This document shows positions 15,999 to 24,077 of a stretch of 64,000 nt of DNA, piece by piece. A program made the position numbers and the translations under genes. Source of the stretch: Bdellovibrio sp. ArHS. Its GTDB lineage: Bacteria; Bdellovibrionota; Bdellovibrionia; Bdellovibrionales; Bdellovibrionaceae. How positions within the stretch are numbered: position 1 is the stretch's first letter; each line of letters opens with the position of its first letter. The notes under the pieces are model-generated. The model was not told where the DNA came from, made no database searches, and saw only the letters and a program-made list of their open reading frames with translations. The stretch spans positions 62,001 through 126,000 of the forward strand of contig NZ_JTEV01000021.1 of the NCBI RefSeq assembly GCF_000786105.1, written 5' to 3'.

Positions 15999-16031
15999 AC
16001 TGCGGCACGCGCTCCGAAGAGCGCCCGCAGT
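15999..16031. terminator. Strong hairpin between tolC and the attachment-like gene
   Basis: ACTGCGG/CCGCAGT encloses a second stem GCGCTC/GAGCGC with a CGAA loop; only a three-base bulge interrupts it. It lies 29 bases beyond the stop of the gene at 16060-16521 and 58 bases before the tolC start. No T-run follows on the minus strand (GAGGTCAT comes next), so it may be a terminator, RNA-processing site or leader structure. Confidence 0.5.
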
Positions 16032-16059
16032 AAATTCTCTCGCCCACTTAGCTGGCTAA

Positions 16060-16521
16060 TTAGATAGTTGCAGAGCGTAAATCCGAAGACGGCCAAAGGC
16101 GGTCCTTCAAATCAGTGACGGTCGCGGCACTCACAAGATCCTTCGCAATCTCTTGCACAATACATTGTCGAACTTCTTTATTTAAAAGGCCGCGCAAGCG
16201 TCCCAGAAACTGCGGCTCGGCAATTAAAATCAGTTCTTCGAAAAGATGTTGTTGGGAAGAATCATAAAGAAAGTCGCTGACCTGTTTGGCAAACTCTTGG
16301 GCGACATGTTCAGTCGGTGAATCAATTTTCTCTCGGCCCGTGCCATGATTCGTGAAACCTGAGACAAAACTTCCCGGTTTATCGGCATTGATATCCTGAG
16401 CTTTCAAACGCCCTCGGGGATTCGCCAGTTTTGTGACAAATTGCACATCTGCGGAGCGGTTGTTGCCATGTTCAAATATCTTCGCTTCACAACGGTTGAC
16501 GACGACAATCCAAGTTTTCAT
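16060..16521 (-). CDS. Host-attachment family (PF10116) release-factor-fold protein
   Basis: The 153-residue protein fits the family named for AtsA-type attachment to host cells (PF10116): WIVVVNRCEAKIFEH at the start, then a glycine-rich stretch around GSFVSGFTNHGTGREK, then EFAKQVSDFL and LILIAEPQFLGRLRGLL. Later comparative work placed this family among bacterial relatives of archaeo-eukaryotic release factor eRF1. There is no signal peptide, so a cytosolic role is more likely than adhesion. ATG 16521 is preferred because a second ATG at 16527 touches its GAGAGG site. It is divergent from another protein of the same superfamily. Confidence 0.82.
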   Translation of the reverse strand: MKTWIVVVNRCEAKIFEHGNNRSADVQFVTKLANPRGRLKAQDINADKPGSFVSGFTNHGTGREKIDSPTEHVAQEFAKQVSDFLYDSSQQHLFEELILIAEPQFLGRLRGLLNKEVRQCIVQEIAKDLVSAATVTDLKDRLWPSSDLRSATI

Positions 16522-16657
16522 GTTCATCCTCTCTGCTGTAAGGTTGAGGGGCTTCTTTCATCTTAGCGAATTCAAGATGTTTTCCCCACATGACTCCTCA
16601 CACTGGACTGTCAAATGACTTTTTGAGTTCCCCAACTTCTAAGAGGATAATAAAAGC

Positions 16658-17791
16658 ATGATTGAAAAGATGACTCACGATGATCTTTTACGTCTTACCT
16701 CAGTCCAGGATGGCCCCTGCATCTCCATCTATATTCCTGCCATGCCGCTAAAAACTCTGCAGATGGAATACGAGGCCTTGGTACGACGAGCTGTGCATCT
16801 GCTTTCTTATGACGAGCACAAAGAACGCCACCAGGAACTCTTGGACGCTCTTTATAACTTTAATCCTTCAGAGTTTTTGGCAAACGAAAAAGAAGGCTTA
16901 GCTATTTTCGTCAATAAGCACTGGACGGGTTATTATGTCGCCGGTCACGAGTTGCCTTCAAAGGTCGTTGTCGCCGAATCTTTTCATCTGAAGCCTTTGC
17001 TTGAGGATCTGCAAGGTTATAACACTTATCATGCCCTGGTTTTAACCCCCACAGAAGCTGTGCTTTTTAACTGCGACGGCCATCGCGGCAGCGAGATCCA
17101 CACGTTCCTTTATCACCAGGGACAACACAGCAACAGCATGCACTGGAAACATCAGGACGAAACAGAAACCTTCCAAATTCCTCATTTGAAGTCACAATCT
17201 CGAGGCCGCGGCACCCAGGACAGTCATCTGAAGAAAAAATCCAGCGGTAAATTGTTTTTGAAATGGATCGAGTCGAAAGTGGCCAAAGAGACGGGCTACA
17301 AAACCCTGCCTCTGTTTATTTTCACCAGCGAAACCATTTTTCATGCCTATAAGGAAATCTCGTCACATTCAGAACCTGTTTTGTGCAAAATAGATTCGGC
17401 TAAAGGCATTCCTCGCGTCGAGGCCATTCTGCATCAGGCGAATCTGCACATTCAAAAAAATCAAAATCAACAGCGCAATCTTTCCACTTTAGAGATTGAC
17501 GAAATGGCTCGCCAAAAACGGTTGATTGATGACTTGATTAAAATTTCCAGAGCGGCGCTGGGTGGCAAAGTGAAAACTCTTTTCCTGCGCGACAATAGCG
17601 AAATCTGGGGACACCTGCACCGGGGCAGCGCCGAGATCACCTTTCATGAAAAGCAGCAAGACGCCAAGGATGATGATATTCTGGATGATATCGCCTGTGA
17701 GGTGATTCGTCATGGCGGCGAAGTCATTGTACTGAACGATAAGGACATGCCAACGCCAGCGGCGGCGGCGGCCATCCTCAACATTCAATAG
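16658..17791 (+). CDS. Bacterial eRF1-like (baeRF family) protein
   Basis: This 377-residue cytosolic protein resembles the baeRF (bacterial archaeo-eukaryotic release factor) families: an N-terminal domain with SVQDGPCISIYIPAMP and a middle domain with NTYHALVLTPTEAVLFNCDG. The C-terminal domain ends with an acidic ILDDIACEVIRHGGEVIVLND segment, the L7Ae/eRF1-domain-3-like core. Such proteins are proposed to act on stalled ribosomes, but no biochemical role is proven for this type. No GGQ catalytic tripeptide is visible. AGAGGA precedes the ATG. Monocistronic and divergent from the gene at 16060-16521. Confidence 0.75.
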   Translation: MIEKMTHDDLLRLTSVQDGPCISIYIPAMPLKTLQMEYEALVRRAVHLLSYDEHKERHQELLDALYNFNPSEFLANEKEGLAIFVNKHWTGYYVAGHELPSKVVVAESFHLKPLLEDLQGYNTYHALVLTPTEAVLFNCDGHRGSEIHTFLYHQGQHSNSMHWKHQDETETFQIPHLKSQSRGRGTQDSHLKKKSSGKLFLKWIESKVAKETGYKTLPLFIFTSETIFHAYKEISSHSEPVLCKIDSAKGIPRVEAILHQANLHIQKNQNQQRNLSTLEIDEMARQKRLIDDLIKISRAALGGKVKTLFLRDNSEIWGHLHRGSAEITFHEKQQDAKDDDILDDIACEVIRHGGEVIVLNDKDMPTPAAAAAILNIQ

Positions 17792-17796
17792 GCCGT

Positions 17797-18801
17797 CTAT
17801 TTTTTATTCAGATTATAGAAGAGCAGCCCCTGTCCTAACGAAGCCTGGGCCGTTTCGACTTTGCCAATTTTCAGTGCTTGCATGTAGCCCAACACCAGAG
17901 CAAGGTTCGAAACGTCAGAAATTTTGTAACTTCCCGACAGTTGATCATCACGCAAAACGGCCTGTCTTTTTAAAGTCTCGTCCAATTCGGATACAGTGAA
18001 GTCTGTGGCTCCGGCCTTGACTTGTCTTTGCACTGAAGCGGAAAGAACACCGCCGACACCAATCCAGCGAGCGACCACGGCCTTTTCTTTGAAGTAAGTA
18101 GGAACATTTAAATAGGCGTGATTTTTCGCGAGCTGAACGGCCGCTTCGCGCTGCCGGCCCAAAGGGTTGGGAGAAGACACCTGCGCCGGATCTTTAAATT
18201 GGAGAATCTGCAGGATCTGATTTTTAAAAGTCACCGAAGCCAAATTGCCCTGATAGATGTGGGCTTTGTTTTTTTGACGCGAGTACATCTGCATCGAACC
18301 GCCGCCAATATCCCAGACAATGACTGTCTCAGAAGGTCGCACCGCTTTTTGGGCCAAAGCAGACCAGTATCCAAGTTCGGCCTCGCGTTCTTGTGATATC
18401 ACCTGAATGGGGACCTTGGTTTCATGGAAAATCATCTGGGCAATGGCCGCCCCATTTTTGGCCACGCGAAATACCGACGTAGCCACCGCTTGAATATTTT
18501 TGACTTCAAGCTGCGTCATCTGATTCACAATTCTTTTAATCTGAGGAAGGGCCTCTTGCACGGTTTCGACCGGAATTTCTTTTTTCGGTGATTTTTCTAA
18601 CGCTTCATTCAACGCCAGAGGTAAACGCTCTTCATAAAGAACCGAAACGATTTTTTTCTGACAGGTATCCACAATCGCCGCAAAGGCCTTGGTGGTTCCA
18701 GAACCAAAATCCAGGGCCCCTTTTTTTTCCTGGCAGGGATTCGCATAGGCCGCCGAGGCCGAAGCCACCCCTAATACAAAAACGAAAAACAACTGCTTCA
18801 C
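17797..18801 (-). CDS. Exported Ppx/GppA-family phosphatase-like protein
   Basis: The 334-residue protein has the ASKHA-fold motifs of exopolyphosphatase / pppGpp phosphatase: ALDFGSGTTKAF (phosphate-1) near residue 29, VATSVFRVAKNG, ISQEREAELGYWSA, and WDIGGGSMQMYSR (phosphate-2). The usual C-terminal HD domain of long Ppx is absent. Unlike cytosolic Ppx/GppA it begins with a clear signal peptide (MKQLFFVFVLGVASASAAYA), predicting a periplasmic enzyme. The GTG start overlaps the upstream antiporter stop (GTGA), so they are translationally coupled. Substrate unknown. Confidence 0.82.
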   Translation of the reverse strand: MKQLFFVFVLGVASASAAYANPCQEKKGALDFGSGTTKAFAAIVDTCQKKIVSVLYEERLPLALNEALEKSPKKEIPVETVQEALPQIKRIVNQMTQLEVKNIQAVATSVFRVAKNGAAIAQMIFHETKVPIQVISQEREAELGYWSALAQKAVRPSETVIVWDIGGGSMQMYSRQKNKAHIYQGNLASVTFKNQILQILQFKDPAQVSSPNPLGRQREAAVQLAKNHAYLNVPTYFKEKAVVARWIGVGGVLSASVQRQVKAGATDFTVSELDETLKRQAVLRDDQLSGSYKISDVSNLALVLGYMQALKIGKVETAQASLGQGLLFYNLNKK

Positions 18802-20612
18802 TGCTCATTACTCCAAGATTCCGTACGTTCAAGATACTGATTTTCCTGTTGGAACATTTTTTCCAGATCATCCCGCGCCTGTTTCGAGCGCGAAACCATG
18901 TCGTCAGGATCCCCTTGCCGATGATGCAAATCCTCTAGCATCTGATTATTATGATCCCGGAAAATATTGGCGGCAATCACACTTTGATAAGCCGGCCATC
19001 CCAAAGACCGTAAAATGGACGATCCCATTCTTAGCGACGATTCAAAAACTTCTCGTTCGAAATTAAAAACATTCCGATCCATCAAAGCATAAACGTGAGC
19101 TACATTCCGTGCCCGGGCAAAAATCTTTAAATGCGGAAAGGTCTCGCGAACCGCATCAATCAGTTTTAGACCGTCGTCCATATCGTCGATCGCAACAACC
19201 AGAATCTGAGCATGACGAGCCCCCGCCGCCTCCAAAAGATCCATGCGGGTCGCATCGCCATAGTAGACTTTAAAACCAAAACGCCGCAGCATTTCGATCT
19301 GACTGGGCTCGTGATCTAAAACCGTGGCTTTCACTCTGTTGGCATAAAGCAAACGACCGATGATCTGCCCGAAACGACCGAAGCCGGCAATAATGACAGG
19401 ACTGTGTTCATCTTCGATTTTTTCCTCTTCCATGGGGGATTTTCGCGAAAAATAGCGAAGATAAATTTTATCGTAAATAAGAACAGCCAAAGGAGTGAAC
19501 AACATGGATAAAGCCACAATGGCCGTTAAAGTTCCCGTGGTTGCCTGATCAAGAACCCGCAATCCTTGTGCCGTCCCGATCAAAACAAAAGCGAATTCTC
19601 CGATCTGCGACAGGAGGATTGCAAAGAAGGGAACCTGGGTTCGCGGCAACTGAAACAAAAAAGCCAATCCCGCATGCAAGGCGGTTTTTATGATAAAGAC
19701 CAGCAAGACTAAAAGCAAAAACGGACCGGGACTGGCAAAAACCTTCATCAGATCCACACTCATACCGACGGACATGAAGAACAGCCCCATCAGCAACCCT
19801 TTAAAAGGTTCAATGTCAGTCTCCAGAGCGTGGCGATACTCACTATCCGCCAAAAGCACTCCGGCCAAAAAGGCCCCCAAGGCCATCGAAAGTCCTAACT
19901 TTTGCATCAGAAAGGACATCCCAATCACTAAGAATAGCGCAAAGGCGGTGAATATTTCGCGCAAATGCAAAGAGCCAATCCAACGCAGAAGATGACGCAG
20001 CAGCAAACGACCGAAAACAATGACGGCCGTCAAAATCATCCCCACCTGCAAAACATGACCCCAAGGATTCTCGTGGCTGGATGACTCCCCCGCACTCAAT
20101 GTCATTAAAGGCAAGATCGCGATCATGGGAATCACAGCGATGTCCTGAAAAAGCAGAATCGAAAATGCCGACGAACCCGCCGTGGTCGTTAACAGCTTTC
20201 TTTCGGAAAGAAGTTGCAGACCGAGGGCCGTTGACGACAACGCAAAGGCCATTCCCACCAATCCTGAAACCGCAATACTTTGCGCGAAAAACACTTTTGT
20301 GAGCAAGGCGATCGTGACACCCACCAAGGTTACTTGCAAACCACCCAGACCAAAAATGGAAACACGCATATCCCAAAGTTTCTTTGGCGCAAGTTCAAGG
20401 CCAATAAGAAACATCAACAGCACAACGCCAAATTCGGAAAGGTGCATGATATCCTGGACACCGACAATCACTTTCAGTCCGTGAGGGCCGATGATCATTC
20501 CCGCCAGAAGGTAACCCAAGACCGACCCCAATCCCAACCGCTTGCAAATTGGCACGCAGACCAATGCCGCTACTAGAAAAACCAAAATATAAAAAAGACC
20601 GCCTGATTCCAT
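18798..20612 (-). CDS. CPA2 monovalent cation:proton antiporter, KefB/KefC type
   Basis: A 604-residue protein: about 12-13 membrane helices in residues 1-385 (LGSVLGYLLAGMIIGPHG, FGVVLLMFLIGLEL), then a cytosolic RCK/TrkA-N nucleotide-binding domain with GFGRFGQIIGRLL near residue 410 and GDATRMDLLEAAGA near 455. This is the architecture of the glutathione-gated potassium efflux systems KefB/KefC. The flavodoxin-fold gene just upstream is the expected ancillary subunit. Start ATG 20612 (a GTG at 20615 is also possible). It is the middle gene of a three-gene operon ending with the exported Ppx-like gene. Confidence 0.92.
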   Translation of the reverse strand: MESGGLFYILVFLVAALVCVPICKRLGLGSVLGYLLAGMIIGPHGLKVIVGVQDIMHLSEFGVVLLMFLIGLELAPKKLWDMRVSIFGLGGLQVTLVGVTIALLTKVFFAQSIAVSGLVGMAFALSSTALGLQLLSERKLLTTTAGSSAFSILLFQDIAVIPMIAILPLMTLSAGESSSHENPWGHVLQVGMILTAVIVFGRLLLRHLLRWIGSLHLREIFTAFALFLVIGMSFLMQKLGLSMALGAFLAGVLLADSEYRHALETDIEPFKGLLMGLFFMSVGMSVDLMKVFASPGPFLLLVLLVFIIKTALHAGLAFLFQLPRTQVPFFAILLSQIGEFAFVLIGTAQGLRVLDQATTGTLTAIVALSMLFTPLAVLIYDKIYLRYFSRKSPMEEEKIEDEHSPVIIAGFGRFGQIIGRLLYANRVKATVLDHEPSQIEMLRRFGFKVYYGDATRMDLLEAAGARHAQILVVAIDDMDDGLKLIDAVRETFPHLKIFARARNVAHVYALMDRNVFNFEREVFESSLRMGSSILRSLGWPAYQSVIAANIFRDHNNQMLEDLHHRQGDPDDMVSRSKQARDDLEKMFQQENQYLERTESWSNEQ

Positions 20613-20621
20613 CACCTATTC

Positions 20622-21158
20622 CTAAACGTCTTTACAGACACCCGTCGCGCAGTAGTCCACCATTCGTTGGCGGACATTTTCTGCGTGCAAAAGAATTTGT
20701 TCTTCGGTGGCTTTTCCCGTTCCGGTCATAACCAGGGGTTTGTGCCATTTCATTCCGCACAACTCGATGGTCTTGCGATAAGGAGGAAAAAATTCGTCGA
20801 CATTTCCGGGCGCATTGGGGTCCGTCCATCCCCCCGTTGTAATTGATAAGAAAAAATCTTTGCCATGAAGCTTGTCTCCGCCTGGACCGTATGCAAACCC
20901 CCGGCGCAAAACTTCATCGCACCAAAGCTTCATCAAGGGGGGCATCGAAAACCAATAAAAAGGATGTTGCCAAACTACAAGATCATGAGCCATCAAAAGC
21001 TCCTGCTCTTTTTGCACCTGAATGTGAAAATAAGGATAAGTTTCATAAAGATCGTGCACGTAAACATTCTTTAGATCGCGAAGCTGCTCCATGATAGCGC
21101 GGTTGACACGGGATTGCTTTGAGAAGGGATGGGCGAATAAGACAAGGGTTTTTCTCAT
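20622..21158 (-). CDS. KefF/KefG-like NAD(P)H oxidoreductase (flavodoxin-2 fold)
   Basis: A 178-residue cytosolic flavoprotein, with TLVLFAHPFSKQSRVNRAI at the N-terminus forming the FMN phosphate loop, then LVVWQHPFYWFSMPPLMKLW and SITTGGWTDPNAPGN. These are hallmarks of quinone oxidoreductases that bind to and activate Kef antiporters. ATG 21158 follows a GAGG site 8 bases upstream; in-frame GTG codons just before it are less likely. The gap to the antiporter start is only 9 bases, supporting a KefF-KefC pair for electrophile or oxidative stress. Confidence 0.9.
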   Translation of the reverse strand: MRKTLVLFAHPFSKQSRVNRAIMEQLRDLKNVYVHDLYETYPYFHIQVQKEQELLMAHDLVVWQHPFYWFSMPPLMKLWCDEVLRRGFAYGPGGDKLHGKDFFLSITTGGWTDPNAPGNVDEFFPPYRKTIELCGMKWHKPLVMTGTGKATEEQILLHAENVRQRMVDYCATGVCKDV

Positions 21159-21271
21159 CACCACATCCTCAACCGGAGAATATTAAAAGTCAAATGGGGC
21201 AAGAATCCCTGCGAGGAAAGGGATTATTACCTCTCAGGATGATCCAAAATCCCCTCTGCATCGCTTTGAGT

Positions 21272-21287
21272 TGGCACTGATCGTGCT
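21272..21287 (+). promoter_or_regulatory. Candidate sigma-54 promoter of the DUF883 operon
   Basis: TGGCACTGATCGTGCT has a perfect -24 element (TGGCAC) and a one-mismatch -12 element (GTGCT for TTGCT), with the GG and GC twelve bases apart. The predicted start is near 21298, 35 bases ahead of the DUF883 ATG. A sigma-70 reading (TTGGCA, 16 bases, CACAAT) overlaps it and cannot be excluded. Confidence 0.5.
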
Positions 21288-21332
21288 TTGCTCACAATAG
21301 TGATTACCAACAACACAAAAAGGAGTGGATTC

Positions 21333-21572
21333 ATGGAAACGACCCCAAACGATTTCAGAAGCAACCTTGGCAACATCAAAGAAAATGTAAAACAAGGTGT
21401 GAAGCAGGAACTTGAAAGAAGTGGCTGGACGGATACATATCACATGGCTCAAGACAAAGCCCGCGAAGCCATGGACGCTTCCGAAGATTTTGTGAAGGCT
21501 CATCCCTTCTATACAATCCTAGGTGCCGCCGCAGTGGGTCTGGTGGCCGGTCTCTTGATTCGTCGCAAATAA
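21333..21572 (+). CDS. DUF883 family (ElaB/YqjD-like) tail-anchored protein
   Basis: A 79-residue protein with an amphipathic N-terminal half (NFRSNLGNIKENVKQGVKQE type), the family motif FVKAHPFYTILGAAAVGLVAGLLIRRK at the C-terminus split between a hydrophobic anchor and a basic end. E. coli relatives YqjD and ElaB sit in the inner membrane and bind ribosomes in stationary phase. An AAAAAGGAGTGG site precedes the ATG at 21333. It is followed 63 bases later by a YqjE-like membrane protein. Confidence 0.88.
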   Translation: METTPNDFRSNLGNIKENVKQGVKQELERSGWTDTYHMAQDKAREAMDASEDFVKAHPFYTILGAAAVGLVAGLLIRRK

Positions 21573-21635
21573 TTCAATTCAGTTTCCGTTAGGAGGTCCG
21601 TTTTTGTGACCTCCTCTATCATCCAGGGAGTCGCA

Positions 21636-22193
21636 ATGAAGTGGTTAGCATTAGTTCTGTCGTTCGTTTTTGGTCGTTTGAACATGAGACCCCGCGGCTT
21701 TAAGGATGCCGCCATCGAAATTTTTGATGAGGTGTCCTTTCGCAGTCGCCGCATGGTGACTCTTATTTTAGTGGGTGTGGCGGCCGTCATCTTTTTCACC
21801 GGTGGATTGTTTATCTCTTTACTGGATCTCTCGATGCAGTGGGATCGCACCGGAAGTATCCTATGGTCGGCCACGCTGAGTACGGGCGTCGGCCTGATTG
21901 TTTTAGCCTCTGCGGCTTTTGCCGTGGTCTTTCTGCGCGCCTGGCCGGGAGCGGTGAAAGCCAAACAACAAATTAAGCGCAAACTCAAACATGAACAGGA
22001 AGAAGAAGAGGCTGAACTGCAACGTCACCCGAGTTCCCTAGAGCAAGCTTTATCCGCCTTGGTCATGGATTTTGTCAAAGAACGCGAAATTCGTCGAGCT
22101 GCTCGCAGTTCCGAAACCTCGGCTTACGCCGGAGAAGGCATGAACGAGGGACCAACCTCCAGTCACGAGAAACCCCGCTCGCACGTGCATTAG
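21636..22193 (+). CDS. Membrane protein of YqjE / phage-holin-3-6-like architecture
   Basis: The 185-residue protein has two clear hydrophobic segments, MVTLILVGVAAVIFFTGGLF (about 40-59) and a second at about 85-105, flanked by a charged N-terminal part and a long Glu/Arg/Lys-rich cytosolic tail. In E. coli a DUF883 gene (yqjD) is followed by yqjE, a two-helix protein of the Phage_holin_3_6 family; gene order and layout agree, but sequence identity to YqjE is not obvious. The ATG at 21636 has GGGAG 6 bases upstream. Its 3' end overlaps the convergent activator gene by 4 bases. Confidence 0.65.
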   Translation: MKWLALVLSFVFGRLNMRPRGFKDAAIEIFDEVSFRSRRMVTLILVGVAAVIFFTGGLFISLLDLSMQWDRTGSILWSATLSTGVGLIVLASAAFAVVFLRAWPGAVKAKQQIKRKLKHEQEEEEAELQRHPSSLEQALSALVMDFVKEREIRRAARSSETSAYAGEGMNEGPTSSHEKPRSHVH

Positions 22194-23155
22194 GCACGTT
22201 GCTGCTGGTGGTGCGTCTTGCGATAAAGGGTTTTTCGATCTATTCCCAAATCCTTCGCGGTTTTTTCCCGGGCGCCCTTATTCACTTGTAGTGCGTACTC
22301 AATATACTGTCGAGCCATTTCCTCAAGAGAAAGAAGTCGTCCCTCTTTCTGACAAAGGCGCTCAAACACAGACTCCAGACTGAGCGCCCTTTTCTGATTT
22401 CCATCTAAATCATTCACGGTGATTTCGGCACCCGCGCTTAAAACCACCGCGCGTTCTATGGTGTTTTCCAATTCACGGACATTTCCCCACCACGAGTGAG
22501 ACAACAGATAACTGCGCACCTCGGCCGCGAAGTGCTTTTCGACAGCGTGGTGCCGCAAAGAATATTTCTTTAAAAAGTATTCCGCCAAAGGAAGAATATC
22601 ATCCATTCTTTCGCGCAAAGGCGGAACTTCGATCGGCACGACGTTCAATCGAAAATAGAGATCTTCGCGAAATTTTTTCTGCTGCACATCTTCGCTGAGA
22701 TCGTTGTGAGTTGCCGCCAATATTCGAATATTCAGAGGGCGGTAGTGGTTTTCCCCCACTCGCTTGACTTTCTTTTCCTGCAAAACACGCAAGAGTTTCG
22801 CTTGCAGATGCAAATCCAGATCACCGATTTCATCCAAAAACAATGTCCCCCCATTCGCTTCTTCAAACAGGCCGGCTTTGTGTCCTCCCGCTCCGGTGAA
22901 TGCCCCCTTGGCATAACCGAAAAGCTCGCTTTCCAATAACTGCTCAGGAATGGCCGAGCAGTTGATCGGCACAAAGGGTTCTTTGCGCCGTGGACTGAGA
23001 TCATGAATCATTCGAGCGATGATTTCTTTTCCCGTACCGCTTTCTCCGGTGATAAGAACATTGGCCGAACTGGCCGAGACTCTTTTAGCCATGTCCAGAA
23101 CTTTCAAAAAGCGCGGACTGTGCGCGATAACCTGTGATTCCGCTGTCATTGTCAT
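22190..23155 (-). CDS. PspF-like sigma-54 transcriptional activator without sensory domain
   Basis: The 321-residue protein is just an AAA+ domain plus a Fis-type HTH. Walker A GESGTGKE is at 37-44, the sigma-54-contacting loop GAFTGA at 84-89, Walker B in [10 protein letters not shown], and the HTH at the end (KTAKDLGIDRKTLYRK). The receiver or GAF/PAS domain found in most bacterial enhancer-binding proteins is absent, as in E. coli PspF, whose activity is restrained by a partner. The ATG overlaps the stop of the upstream DJ-1/PfpI gene (TAATG), so translation is coupled. It converges on the DUF883 operon. Confidence 0.9.
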   Translation of the reverse strand: MTMTAESQVIAHSPRFLKVLDMAKRVSASSANVLITGESGTGKEIIARMIHDLSPRRKEPFVPINCSAIPEQLLESELFGYAKGAFTGAGGHKAGLFEEANGGTLFLDEIGDLDLHLQAKLLRVLQEKKVKRVGENHYRPLNIRILAATHNDLSEDVQQKKFREDLYFRLNVVPIEVPPLRERMDDILPLAEYFLKKYSLRHHAVEKHFAAEVRSYLLSHSWWGNVRELENTIERAVVLSAGAEITVNDLDGNQKRALSLESVFERLCQKEGRLLSLEEMARQYIEYALQVNKGAREKTAKDLGIDRKTLYRKTHHQQQRA

Positions 23156-23886
23156 TATGGATGCCCCCATTCGCACCAGTTTTTTTCCGGAACTGTTCGT
23201 CCCTCTGAAATAAAGTCGAGCACTTCCACAAGAGCCTGACCTACTTCCGCTGCCGAAGCAGGATTTTGCCCACTCACCAATCGTCCACTTTTCACCACGT
23301 GTGCGGTGAACTTGGGGGCTGAAGAAAATTGCGCGCCCCGTTCTTGCAACTTTGTTTCAAGTAAAAAAGGGACAACTTTTTCCATACCGACGGCCTCTTC
23401 TTCTTCATTGGTAAACGCAGACATCTCGTGGCCTTTCAACAAATAGTCGCCAGTAGAAAGACGCACATTCACCAGCCCCGCAGCACCATGACAAACAGAA
23501 GCTACGACGCCCTCATTTTCAAAAATCTGTGCCGTGATTTGTTGCAAAGGAACACATTCCGGCAAATCGAACATGGCTCCGTGGCCACCCACAAAAAGAA
23601 TCGCCGCATAGTCTTGGGCGCTCACATTAGCAGGCAGCAACGTGTGTTCTATCTTTTCCAGAAAATCTTCATCGTTCATCCACGTGGCATTTAAAGGGTC
23701 ATCCATCTTCACACCATCTAGCGGCACTTTACCGCCCTTGGGACTAGCCATATCAATCTCGAACCCCGCACGGCATAACTCGTCATATGGATGGGTGATT
23801 TCCGAAAGATAGGCGCCCGTGTGATGCCCCGAATCGCCCAGCCGCTCGGTGTTGGTTAAAACAAAAAGGACCTTCTTACTGATCAT
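23155..23886 (-). CDS. DJ-1/PfpI superfamily protein (Hsp31-like class I amidotransferase fold)
   Basis: A 243-residue cytosolic protein with the nucleophile elbow VCHGAAG (Cys132-His133) and the upstream FVGGHGAMFDLPE loop that completes the active site. The N-terminal TGAYLSEITHPYDELCRAGF stretch is typical of the group that includes glyoxalase III/Hsp31-like and general stress proteins. Members detoxify methylglyoxal or act as chaperones or deglycases; which applies is not evident. ATG 23886 has a GGGAGAG site; an in-frame ATG at 23904 precedes it. Its stop overlaps the start of the PspF-like gene. Confidence 0.88.
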   Translation of the reverse strand: MISKKVLFVLTNTERLGDSGHHTGAYLSEITHPYDELCRAGFEIDMASPKGGKVPLDGVKMDDPLNATWMNDEDFLEKIEHTLLPANVSAQDYAAILFVGGHGAMFDLPECVPLQQITAQIFENEGVVASVCHGAAGLVNVRLSTGDYLLKGHEMSAFTNEEEEAVGMEKVVPFLLETKLQERGAQFSSAPKFTAHVVKSGRLVSGQNPASAAEVGQALVEVLDFISEGRTVPEKNWCEWGHP

Positions 23887-24077
23887 AAAAAGCTCTCCCG
23901 GCATCTCTTTTTAAACCAGAATGAGCGATCCAAAAGAAGAACTCAATTTCTAGACACCCCTTGTGTGAAAAAACCAAAGGCTCTACGAAGGTCCAAATTC
24001 CTTTACGCCAGCGTCAAGTCCCCAGCGCGAACTCCGATTGATCTTCAACACATGAATTTCTGGAAAATGGAGCAGCT

